In this document: piece by piece, positions 22,871-34,800 of the stretch
Position numbering within the stretch: position 1 is the stretch's first letter
How the letters are laid out: every line of letters starts with the position of its first letter
From: Capitulum mitella
Lineage: Eukaryota; Arthropoda; Thecostraca; Pollicipedomorpha; Pollicipedidae
Length of the DNA stretch: 64,000 bases
Direction of reading: 5' to 3'
Assembly: GCA_030062745.1 (NCBI GenBank)
Contig: CP099841.1
Coordinates: forward strand, 9,194,501 to 9,258,500
Made by a program: the position numbers and the translations under genes
Notes under the pieces: generated by a model
The model's input: the letters and a program-made list of their open reading frames with translations, nothing else
The model's database searches: none
Told to the model about the DNA's origin: nothing

Positions 22871-24439
22871 GGAGGACAGCCTTCTGGGGTGAGTTCTGTC
22901 TGCCCTGCTGGCAGCATCTGACGCCACCCTCCGGTTACGTCTGACGACAATTTAGGACTGCTTGAAGGAGTGACGACATTAGGAGACGATCTTTAATGGC
23001 GACGTTTAAGGCTGCCTGCTAGTGACAGCGAAGACGGTTTCAGATGAGGAGATCTGAAGGTGAACCCTGGCAATGCCATATGAGGTGTCCAGGGTGACAT
23101 TTCAGCAACAGCCAGGTTTGGCTGACGGCATTTGATGCTCGCATTATCAAATCCGGAAAATGTGGTTTTGCCCGGGAGCCGCCTTCCGTTTTACAGCGTC
23201 AAAGCGGAAGTTACGCCGGGTTGGGTAACGTTGCGATTAGAGCTGCGTGGAAACTGGCATGTCCGCTTCTGGCCGAACAGGGCAGTCTTAAAATCCCCGG
23301 GAGGCGATATTTCGCCAGTGGTATAGGGACCACGGCGACGAACAGTAAGAATGTGGCAGCCTCGAAACGGATGTGTCGCGCAGCTCGCGTTTTCACATGG
23401 CTTCAGCGATCGGAGAGCTTACGTCTGCTAAAGCATGATGCTTAACTCGTCAGCACTGAACTGAAAAGGAGCTGGGACGTTGCAAGACGTTAGCTTGGTG
23501 TTCCGTTCTCAGGATCAGGTCTTCGGACACGGGCTCAATTCTTCCAGAGTTGCCGGTCGTCGAAAAACTACGGCAGTTGGGTTTGCGAAACTGTGTGTTT
23601 CTTTTTTGCTATATTTGTGTGCCCGTGACTGAACGACAAGCTCAATGTTCTCCAATGATGAGCTAGTCGAGTCATGTTTGGAATATTTATCAGGATATGG
23701 ATAATAGTATTCACATGTTCACAACACGTAAATGTAGGAGCGTACGAGCATCCAGAAGGGGAGGGGGCGAAGACGTTTTCCCCATGAGCCTAATGTTAAA
23801 TTTCCCAAAACTGGGAGTCATGCCCTCCCCCCGCCGCTTTTAGGCCAATGTGTAAATGAGTAATGGGCTTTCAACCTTTGCCCTTGAAACCCGTGCATAA
23901 AGATAGAATGGGTTCATGCCCATTACCCACTTTATGTTAATATTTCCCTACGCTTTGGACATGGGGTTCGTATTCGTTAATGACAGGTATCTGATGAAGG
24001 CAGTAACGTGAGTGCAAAAGCGTCGTGAGAGTTTTGGATGTTTCAGAGTTGCCACTACTGGTCCCATGAACTCGCGCAAAGCAACGGGCCGAAGTCATCA
24101 GGAGCAGAAGCATGTTTTGCGGGGTACATTAGCAGCAAAGCATTAAGTACGTCACATCAGATATGAGCTGCGCGCCATTGTTTCACTCTCCAGGTACAGA
24201 TATGATGATTTCTGGTGGTAGAGCCCCGACCAGTCCGAAATTATCCTTTTCAGCAACCGTGCTCCGGCATGAACTGGACCATGCTGGTCATGGAACTCCG
24301 CATCATGCCACAATCCTAAAAACGGTTCTCAGTAATCTCTCTGCGGCACTGCGTGCGTGTAGCCCGTCTCTGACAGCCTCGTGAATAACTCGCCTGTTGG
24401 CAGGCATCGCTCGATCAAAATCAAAACGCTGACGGAGCT

Positions 24440-24900
24440 GTCTGCGTCACGATGAAAAGAGCGCGCGCGCGGAACCTCTCCAGCCGCAGGAGCCGCTCTG
24501 TCGGCGGGCTGAACGCGTTTCTTGCCGCCATTCCGCGTACAAAAACGCCTTCAGCGCCGCCTCCATTGAGCCGGCCGTGTCCAGGCGACCGCGGACAACA
24601 CCGCGCCTCGGGCCGCCGGCGCACGGGGCTGCCGCTGGCGGCGAATTAGCCGGGGCACGGCAAATTACCACAACGGCATCAGGCGGAGCGCCGCGGCCGG
24701 CCGCGCCGCCTCCAAACGTAAATCCTCGCGCGTCGCTTCCAAACGGGCAATCGATGCGCCAGCCCTGATTGGGTTCGCGGTTGCGGGGCGCCTCGGTCGG
24801 CAGGTGGACCCGCGCTTCGCCGGCCGACCGCGCCCGGCGCACCTCTGCCGGAGAAGTTTGACGGTGGCGAGGAGACGCCGACACTGCCAGATGATGTAAA
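24440..24900. other. CpG-rich patch in intergenic region
   Basis: High GC with many CpGs and chance ORFs on both strands. No domains recognised. It could be a promoter of an unseen short gene. Confidence 0.45.
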
Positions 24901-25209
24901 AATTTTGACAAGTCTTGTACGCGACGGGACGGGAAGTGTTGGGCATTTATCCAGACTGCCGTACTCTTGCCTGTGAAACTGGCCTGTGGGTTCAGGCATC
25001 TGGTTGTCTGTTGACATAGCGTTAGACATTGTTTTTGTAATCTTTGGTAAGACGCTTCCAGGGCCCAGGAGCAAGACCATTCGCCACCTATTTTAATGCA
25101 TCGTTCCACTGGACATGTCCTCGCCCGTGGCCTGGAAGTTATTCCATTTCATTAACCGTTACTCCATGGGCCATCACAAAAATACGCATCAGAGGCGTCG
25201 GTGACACAC

Positions 25210-25620
25210 GGCGGCCATTTTAAGCACGAAATAATGCGACACGGGCGCTGTCGCAGCCCTCCCAGGCGTCGTTAACATCGAGGCAGGCCGTTTCGGTAGC
25301 ATTAAAACGCTGGCGGTGGGGCCATATCGAAAACGGCTTTTCACCGGGCGAGGCATAGGACAGGCGCGCTCCTTCCGATAGCCTCGGTAGAGACCGTTCA
25401 GTGGGCGGTCGATCGACAGCCTCTGGGCCGAAGACAGGCACAGCCGCGACGGGCGGTCGAAATCAGGCACCATCGCTGTCCAGGGACCGGCACCGGTGAG
25501 AGCCGCCCCGGTCGGCGCGGAACCGGGATTCAACGAGCCGCTGGACCGTGGGCGGTCCTCGTGGGTTCGCGCGCGGTCGGGGCAGTTCGGTGCCAGGGCG
25601 ACTGCAGTGTTCGCGGTTTT
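25210..25620. other. CpG-rich patch in intergenic region
   Basis: Second GC-rich patch about 0.3 kb from the first, again without recognisable coding. Roughly midway between the two convergent genes. Confidence 0.4.
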
Positions 25621-28600
25621 GATGAGTGGTAGTTTAGGAAACGTACGTGACTACCAGCGAGTGTTCGGCCTCAGACATGACTAAATATTTGGAAGGCAAT
25701 CGTAGACCTGAGCGGCTTCACCTAGGCTTACAGCCCAACGGTCACGCTCTTTGGAGTGGATTTACCTACGACCAATTCATACCAGTACCTGGCATTCGTT
25801 GGTCCAAAAGACATTGCTGGGTGCGGCTTGTTTGTTGTGCTGGTATCGGTGGAAGACCGCTAGTCGGTAATTAGCCTACCGATGGCGGGTAGGTGTTGGT
25901 AGTCAAGAGTGTTAAGACGTTGCAGACGCAATTAAAAAAAAGGAAAAAAACATCAAGTGAATGTACCAACGTCTGTGGACCACATTTGTTGATGGCGTGG
26001 TGTGGGGGCCAGTATTATGGCTTTGGACCTCTCTGACGGTTTCCTTTTCAGCTTTTCATGCAGTTAGTAAATCCACAATATTCGGACCGCTTTCTTTACA
26101 GGACATCCTTCTGAAATTTTTCATGGCGTTTGGCGGCCAGCTTCCGCATAGGTCACGAAATGTCAAGAATTGATATCACTCCAAAGGTCCGATGTCGTCA
26201 CACTAGCACATCGTATTAGGATCGTTCCACGCTTCGTTTGGGATCTTGGACGAAGCTTTGATGGGTGCTGCGATTAGTGTTGTGCGTCTGCGCTTGTTGT
26301 GTATATTCAACGACGGGACCAAACATCTGATGGTGAAATTATGTTCTGTTGATTGATACTGCCAGCTGTTTCTGTGCTTATGTGCAACCAGGGACCAATA
26401 TCGTGATGCACTGTTCAATGGGACCAATTATGATGTGCCTCAGTGTCTATGCAGCAGAATGCTGTATGTTGTCTTGTATTACGGTAGAGTTTGTTGTGGA
26501 TATATCAACATACATGTTGCATTTAAGGCAAAAGGCTTGTGATTTGTTTTTAAAAGACGGGAGAATGGCGCACCTAACGGAAGAATACAACAATGTGGTC
26601 AGCTCACTCAACGTCAGGGAACAGCCGATGCTCCAGTGCTCCGTGGAAACCAAACAAGGGATGCAAAGGAATTGGAGTCGGTTGGGTGTCGGACGAAGGC
26701 ATCATGCTGAAAATGCTACCGGAATAAGATGCTTTTTCAGAGAAAAACATCTGGGGCAGATCTAACCGGTCATCAGGGAACGCAAAACGTTTCGGAGGAT
26801 GGACACCTGGAGATTCTCTCTTGTGCTGTTTTAATGTCGCAACTGAGTACTTCGGCCAAGGAGTATTATAACCCCACACGCTAGTTGTTGCGGGGAATGA
26901 TGGACTTTGGCAGTACCGGACCCGGGTATCCGATACGAAATCCCACCAAAGAATACTTACGCCTCCATTACGACCTTCTCACAAGACGCATGCAACACGC
27001 TTCAGGAAGTCGCAGTTTGATAGCAGCATTCCTGTGATCGGTGATCAGACGGTGGAGCCGCGACTCCAGCGTCGCGAAGTGGACGTTGACGGCGTCGTCC
27101 GTGTGCCGTGGTGGCCGGCACAAACATTCGCCGAAGCTAACGGCCACCTCCCAGCCTCAGGTGCGACGCGGTATCTCCGGGATTGTCGAGAAGGCGCTTG
27201 CCTTTGAGGCGGGAACCATTCCGCCACTCACGGGCTCCGGTGGTTTGGTGTCTTCGCAAATTTCATTTGGATCCACCATTTCAGGGATGAAAGATTTATA
27301 ATGGAAGTCGCAGGGCTGCAATGTGCATGACGTCCGAATAACGATAGGAGCGACGACGGTCCAACAGGGACCGTTAAAGTTGCATATCCCTTGTTATTAG
27401 CTTTGAATTGCTGGACGATGACGTGGCCCGTCCGTTACACGCCCTGGCATCGAAGTTCCGGCAAGCTGGTTTTCGACGCAACAGACCCATGTGTTCCGAG
27501 CACGGCCAGCAGCTGCTGAATCAAACCATTTCAGTGCGGCTGGTCTGGGAGTTAAACCATCTCAGCCGCGACCACTCGTATATTGCGAAGCCAGTGAGAG
27601 ACGTGGCCCATGTTTGCACTGCGTTCCTCAGGCTTGCAATGGGCATTGATCCAGCCTCCTCGGCCTTTGTTCAACAACACATTCCATTAGTCCAATAGAC
27701 GTCTTGGGTTTTATACAGCGTTTCGGCTACTGCGGCCATTTCGGACCCAATAGACGTCGTGAGCTAGCTGTCGATGGCTCCATCATGTACGACTAGTCGT
27801 TCAACTCAGGTCAGAGAGCTTACCATAACTGGCGCATGTTTTAAACATAATTTACATAATTTCCCCAAGAATTTGCTTCATACAGTCAGTGGTCTAAGCC
27901 CAAGCCGTCAAGGCCGCCTGATAAGAGACAGCCTCAAAAAATCGGCTGGCTGCCAAAGCATCAGCTCGTAACGTGAAAACAGAAAAGATACATTAGGCTC
28001 GCAAAACAATGCAGTTATTCATGTAGGATTTCCAGTTTCCCGTGAGAGAGCTGCATGAAGAATTTTCTGACGCAGTTTGCGTCAAGCTCTTCCGAGACGG
28101 TTAAAGCTTCCTCTTACGTGTAGTTTTACCCCGTTTAAGCTCTGTTTCTTCGAAATAGCTCCTGGAGATTGGGAAATCCCATGGGGTGGGGTCGAATCAC
28201 CCCCGCATGGATTCAAGGCGAAATCCATTGCTTCAAAGTAGGTCTAACATGGCAACATAGGTTTAAACGTAGCCTAAGCACCGAGTAGGTTTGATATTTT
28301 TCCCTACGTTCCAAGGCTGCTGATCAAAGAAGCGTAATTCAAGAATTGCCCAAGATGATGTTATTTGCATGTTATTACATGTTATTATTTATATATACGT
28401 ATATATGAACACGTTATATGAAGAGAATGATATACAAACAAGCGAGCAAGCATACAGAACTCTAGTTTCTATTGATTGCATGACTGCGTTCGCTCATTTC
28501 GCTCGCTTACTCCATTTGAATGATCCGCGGTCAGGACGAGCGAGGAACTCGGACAAGCTGATCGCAAACCATACGAACTTTGGCGGTTGATTTATTGATC

Positions 28601-29619
28601 ACAAAGCCATTTGCACCGAGCATGAACGTCAGCATAACTCCATCCAGTTCTACACAAAGCGCATGCTTCCTATCCCAGTTGTTACTGGTCAGGCGCGGCA
28701 TAAGGATTTCGCAAAAGGAGGACCGCGACACGAAGAGGGGGGCGGACTACGGGTCACCTGGGCTCAAAATTCCGTGCAGAGAGCTGGTGCTGAATACGCG
28801 AGGTCAAGGTCATAAAGTCGTAGAGCAGTCTGAAGCCGCTCGTTTTATGCAAAAAGCTGCACGGTGACGAGGGCCGGTAGCCTTAAACTGAAAACACACA
28901 ACAGTCATGACGAAGAATGAAGGAAAGGAGTACGCAGAACGCATCACCACTAATCGAAGACGGTCGCTGCAGCCGATCGCCGCCATTGAGAACATTACGT
29001 GGTTGTCCAAGATCCTTGGTCAGCCCTAAGGCTTCATTGATAACAATCGAATCGGGAAGACCCTGTCACTTTTCCGGAGATCACCAACCATGTCAGTCAT
29101 CAGTGATTTGCCTGAAAGTGGTCTAAAACCAGGAGCATATTTTTAACAGCCCTCACATAAACAGTGAGATGAGATTTAGTTCACCCTCTGACCAGCGCCG
29201 GGCCAGCCTCTGGATCCACCTTCGCCGGACCAGTCGGAGGGATTCAGGAGAACCACCTCCTCTCCTCTAAGATCTCAAGAACTTTAAGTCCCACAGAAAT
29301 TTCAAATAAGGTCAATATTAAGGTCACCGGAGGACATAGATTAAACTACTGTTGACATTTTTGGCAAAAAAGCGTTCATAGCCGAGGTTTCTACGTGGCT
29401 CAAAAAGGGTTTAAGAATAAAAAGGCCTGATATACCTATGTGGGAAGGAAGAAGGGTATTTGGGGCTAAATCTGACTACTCCAAGAACAGCGGAAATGAA
29501 GGCTTTTTGAAAGGGCAGAAGGCTCGGTTTTTGAACGCCGAAGTAGATATCTTGGCTGGAATACGCTGGAAATGTGTCTGGCACCCATATGAAGTCAATA
29601 ACTAACATATTATTTAACT

Positions 29620-30120
29620 CAAAGAAGAACAACCTAGGTCAACATATTGACTCCCATACATCGGCCAAATCTGGTATCCCTCCTATCATCTGTCGCATTT
29701 TCATTGATCAAACCGATGCAGCATATTTCATAAAATCGGACCATGTAATACCGCTTGTACATCCTGAAACCCGTACCCTAAAGCATCTTTCCCGGAAGTC
29801 GCTCTGATAACGTGCGGCGGGTACGGCTGCAATGCAAAAACCTTACATTTGGCGGGGAGTCATTTCCGCAACGTTAAGGGGTTTTATTCTGGCAACCAAG
29901 AGTATTAAGGCAATACAAACTACGTGCAAGAAATGTGTGGGTGTGGTCCTCATCATCTGTGGTCACACAAAGTGTGTTCACGTTGGAAGCAAACATAATA
30001 TTCCAAAAGGTGAAATAAGGTCAGCCTGGATCAAATGGGATTGAGCCATCCTTGGCAGATAAGTTCTTATCACATATTTGTGCTCTCGAAGCACATACGA
30101 CTATCACACGACATTCCAAG
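29620..30120. repeat. Interspersed repeat, copy 2
   Basis: Same orientation and block order as the 9.05-9.64 kb copy, diverged. Lies between the convergent genes. Confidence 0.6.
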
Positions 30121-30989
30121 ACTGTAAACAAAAGAAGTGTACGCGGTTGCGGATCTGAAAATTCGGTAAGGAACGTGACCTGATCCCAAAGCAAAGGGTA
30201 CAATTACGAGTGCAGATGTCGTGAGAAACACCAGTGTATATCCAAACTTCAAAACCGCCGAGACAGTCCCACAATCTCAGTATCAAACGTGCATAAGGCC
30301 GAACGTTCAGCTGATCTAAGATTAATAACCCGGAAGTTTCCGGTAAATCTGACATAGTTTAACATACCAGAATTATTCCTCTTGTTATGTTCTATCTGCA
30401 ATCCAAGTGTCATGTCAGTCGATGCGTTTCACAAGATGCTACGCCAGTTTCATTTTTTGGGACATGGTCCTTCTTGAGCTGCCGTAAGCCAATGACCTGA
30501 GGTGACCCTGAGTTTAAAAAGTTGACTGTAAGGTGTAAAAATGGTGCACGAGGAGGTATCACAAGTTTCACATCTCTGCGCCTTGTTTTCCGGCTAACCT
30601 CAGAAACCGGAGAGGGCACCCATGAACCCCCTCCCCTTCAGGCCCGGCGAATGTTAATGAAGTGGGACCAGCGACGAACCGGTGCTAGAAGTCATTGGAC
30701 TGCTTTGGCATGGATGCTCGTCTCAGAACTGCAAACGCACGACGCTGCAGTTCTGAAACGTTCGTTTCGCGTACGTGTTGACCGTGTCCGCATGGTGGGT
30801 GTGAGGCCGCGGTGATCTCTGCAGGCAGTATGCCACGTGTCGGATCCAGTTCACCGCCGCAATGGATGCATACCGATCGATTTTTCTGCTAGAGGCAAGA
30901 GGGCACTGGCATTTCCGCAAAAACGCAGAAGTACGTGAAACCCACTGTATTACCATAATTGTGCGTTCGTGTTCATCGCAGAACCCCAT

Positions 30990-31560
30990 GCATCACACAG
31001 TTATTGACGTGCCGGACCACAAGAACACACAAGGCCCTGCGCAGGCGCCGGCGCGGCAACAGCCATGCCAGTCGGTCTCAGTCGCCGGCGACCTCGCCGG
31101 GGACTGACTGAGAGGCACGCCGAGCACCACCCCACGGCCGACACCCGACCGAGGCCAGCTACACCCAGCCGCCGCCGAGCGCCGATCTCGACGTGCGGCT
31201 CCCGCGTCGCGACGCGACGGCAAGAGACGACGCGCTGAAAAAGCCGCGCCTCATCGCATCCGGGCGTCGGACGAAACGGTCCGCCGGCGGCCGGGCGGTC
31301 GGGCGGCGGACCGTCCCCGCCGACTCTGACCGACCTGCGGTCAGCGGTGCCGACCACGGCCGCAGAGGTAGGCCGCACCGCCCCGGCCGGCCGCAGCCGC
31401 CGCCGGCCCAGGCCGGGTCACGACCGGTCCGGAGAGGCTGACGAAAGGCGGCCCAGTGGGGGCACAGGCTGAGGTCGGGCTCGGTCCGGTCACGTCTCGT
31501 GTCTGGACACCGGCCGGAACATGTTAAAAAGGAGAACGAGGAGTGTGTGTGGAGGGGAGG
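30990..31560. other. CpG-rich patch downstream of DOLPP1
   Basis: The most GC-rich stretch of the window, starting about 130 bp past the DOLPP1 stop. It overlaps the expected 3' UTR. ORFs up to 146 codons on the minus strand look like composition artefacts. Confidence 0.5.
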
Positions 31561-31690
31561 CTCACTTCCACCGTTGGCCAGCGCAGGACCGGCTGGCACC
31601 TGGCGCGGTGCTATTCAATCAGTCCGCCACATCCGGTGTCACGCACGGAGCGGGTCAGGGCGGGCGCTTCTTGGCTCCGCCCAGCGGCCG

Positions 31691-31823
31691 TCATTGGGTC
31701 TTGCCGGACGGGTGCAGGCGACGCTGGCGGGCCCGCGCCTCCTGTCGAATGTTGGCGTACTCGAACCACATGATGCACGGGATCAGCGACGTGTCGCATA
31801 TCAGCAGCAGTTCGCTGATGCGC
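31691..31823 (-). CDS. DOLPP1: DOLPP1 coding exon 6 (terminal)
   Basis: Completes Trp190 and runs to the TGA at 31693-31691. [20 protein letters not shown] then [15 protein letters not shown], the conserved DTSLIP..WFEY signature and an arginine-rich cytosolic tail. Acceptor CCTCGCCAG. Confidence 0.94.
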
Positions 31824-34800
31824 CTGGCGAGGCAGACAGAATGCAGTTAGAAAGAGGGTCGAGAGGACTGTGACGTCAGGCCAAGGCCGGCAGCGAGCGG
31901 TGACGTCAGATCACGGCTGACAAAGGAGGGTGGCGTCAGACGAGGGCCGACAGAGGACGGTGGTGTTACAGTAAGGCTGGCAGAGGATGGTGACGTCAGA
32001 GCAGGACCGACAGACGACGAGACGTCAGACCACGGCGGAGAGGCCGAAAAAGATGATGGCGTCTGATCAGGGCCGACAGAGGATGGTGACGTCAGACCGG
32101 GGCCGACAGGGAATACCACATCCGAAAAAAGTCCGACAGAGGATGGCAATGTGAAGGGCTGTTATGACGTCCCATTAGCGCACTCATCTCCCTCATCAGG
32201 TGCCACGTGGCCGGGTAAAAACATCCACTTAAATCATTATAAAGACGGGCCTAAGGAGGCCCGGGGATACATTTCACAATGAAAAGATGACGGCTCCAAC
32301 GAACAGTTACAACTGTTATGATTAATACGCACGGTTTTACAAAAAAAAGTTGGCATGCAACACCACAGAGCGCTACTGTCCCACTTACCATTGCACTATC
32401 TGGGGGAAGAAGGGCGTGCAGATGTGGTGCACGAAGACGAACCAGACGCCGGCGAACAGGAGGCCCACGGCCGCCCCACAGACCACCTGCCACCAGGAGT
32501 GGTACTCCAGATACACCCTGGCGAGCAGCAGCGCGTCCAGTTACAAGACCACAGCAGCAACCGGTGCGCCGGAGCTCACGCAGTGGCCTCCAGAAACACA
32601 CGAATCTTCCAGAACTGGACGTGAAATCAGCTTGACTGAGCTGACTTGACGTGCTGCTGACTTGAGCCTCGAAAGTAAACGGAAGTGGATGCAGCCCCTC
32701 CGAATGCTTTTGCAAGTCCGCCAGAAAAGTAAACGCTCTAGACGTCCCGAAATTTTATATAGCTAGCTTTTAAACATTTTAGAGTACTCTCTGGAAATCT
32801 TAGGCAAACACTGTAACAGAACACGGTGTTAGTACCTCTTTCTTCGGCGCACGTCACGCAGAAATCCCCAGATAGCTGCGATCGGTGTCATGCAGAAAAC
32901 GTTTCATGGATTTTACCGTACTCAGTCCTTAACCTCATGCACGCCTGTCACTACTGATGTCAGTGACCCACGCACGTAGGTCCGCGACCGGATCAAGGTC
33001 ATCTGACGCCAAAAAACATTAAATGAAGCCAATGTTTTACCTGGCCTCAGGGCAGTCATCAAGTAATCTGAAGCGCTGAATCGCAGCACGATGGTAGTTT
33101 CGGCCCATCGCCATCGCCCAACCATCGCCAGAAGTTGTTCTGGAGCCCCTCAAAAACACTCTACAGCGTACGTCCCCGGATCCAATGCAAACCAGAATCC
33201 AATGACATGACTTCCATTGAAGGCACGTGTCACGGCACCAGACATCACTATATCCTAAAGACCCTACAGACCAGCCTACACGATCGTTTCTTCTGCTGCT
33301 TGTCTGGTTTGCTCATTTCCGAACGTCAAGTTAGGAAACGAGCAAACCAAACGACAAGTGGAAATTACAAACGCCAAGTATGGAAATGACTGGAGGGTTG
33401 TAATACCCTCCTGAACTGTCGTGGGTGCATCAACTGCAAATAATAACGAGCATGAACCCTATTTCAGCAGTTTTTTTAACCCAATCTCGCTGGGGGGAAC
33501 TGTTGTCCCATTTTGTTGCAAGACAGCCCCAACGAATTCTCGGAGTCAAATCTGCAATTCTTAACCCTTCCCGTGCCAATGGTCAGATCCAACTTCCCCG
33601 TACCAGGGGGTGTTTGAACAACCCTCTCTAACTCGCGAACCACACGTCGGAGGGAAAAGAAGGATATATCGTTGGAAAGCACTTGAATATTAGAGCTCGA
33701 AACCGGTGACATTTTTTGGGAATTGCCCAAAAGTCTGAGGAAGTATAGCCAAAAATTTCGAAATGACGGGTTTTGTTGTTCCTTAATAGCTCAGCAACTT
33801 ATCAATATTTTGCCTCAAATTATGACTTAGACGATAGCTAATAACACGCCAAACAACCCTTTTTAAGCAAAATTACCTCTTTTTGGCCTTCAGCGTGTGT
33901 CAGGTCAGGTCACGTCATCGGTACAAAAAGATAAATTTGCAAAATGTACGTCCGCTTTTTCCGCATGTTTTTCTATGGCCAACTTAAATCTGAGAGGGTG
34001 GTGATAAGACACCCAAGCACACTATAGACACCCAAGTACGATTTCAGACTGAAACAAAGATCAGCTGCGGCCAACTGCGGTCAAATTTTGAAGTAACAGA
34101 AATCGAAAAATTCAACGTTTTAGCGGCGTCTATGTGGCAAGCGGAAAATTTTTCAGGGTTCAAGACGGGTCACTGTAGGCCAAGAGAGGTCATATCATGT
34201 CACCAGCCAACGGTCTCCGACGGCACTTGATGCGCCTGCCTTGGGGAGGAATAAGCGAGGCGCACATGGCCATGCAGGAATTCTTTTTAATGGAACCCTG
34301 TTCTCGCAATTTATTTCTAGCATTTGTTCTTGTTTTTTTCTAGCATTGTTTTTACACATTGCAGTGACGCATTCAGGGCTACAACAACCTCCTTAGTGCA
34401 TTGCCCAGGTCAAAAAGGGCCAGACACCTCGGTTTACCTCTAGTGACCTCGTTTTGCCCTACAATGTGACATATATTATTTTGGGTGATGAATTTGAATT
34501 CAGCATCTGTTTTAACCCTAAACAGCTGCGAATTACTAATTCTGGGCAAAAAGTTTGGGTTTCTAACATGCTCCCATACTGATGGGTCATGACCTGAGCC
34601 AAGGGGCCGGGCGCTCTGGTGGCATAACGGGAGCACATGTGAGGAGTCATGTGGCCGGTAATATTTGAGCATCGCAATCCCGTAAAAATACGTTCACGTT
34701 TAGACAAAGTTTTAAAAGGGGGTTTGTTAAACTTGGCCTGACCGCAGATCATTGATCCTGATTTCCAAAAAAAGCAAATGCACAAATTGTACCTTCTATG

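Larger units (their letters stand above)
22871..30989. other. Intergenic region between convergent Ddc and DOLPP1
   Basis: No gene supported. Holds the CpG-rich patches at 24.4-25.6 kb and one copy of the interspersed repeat (29.6-30.1 kb). ORFs such as 26349-26765 (+, 138 codons) have no known motif. Confidence 0.55.

Noticed and set aside
31159-31599. 146-codon minus-strand ORF downstream of DOLPP1
   Set aside because: GC-rich block with overlapping ORFs in several frames on both strands, low complexity and no motifs.
31847-32149. 100-codon minus-strand repeat protein (SSVGP.LTSP units)
   Set aside because: Direct translation of the intronic minisatellite. Unit length is not a constant multiple of three, and it sits inside a spliced intron.
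32389-32560. S-to-A change in the third PAP2 motif of DOLPP1 ([11 protein letters not shown])
   Set aside because: The apparent Ala is intronic. An in-frame TAA and the GCTCGCCAG acceptor place the exon start at 32517, and exon 4 supplies the normal Ser-Arg.
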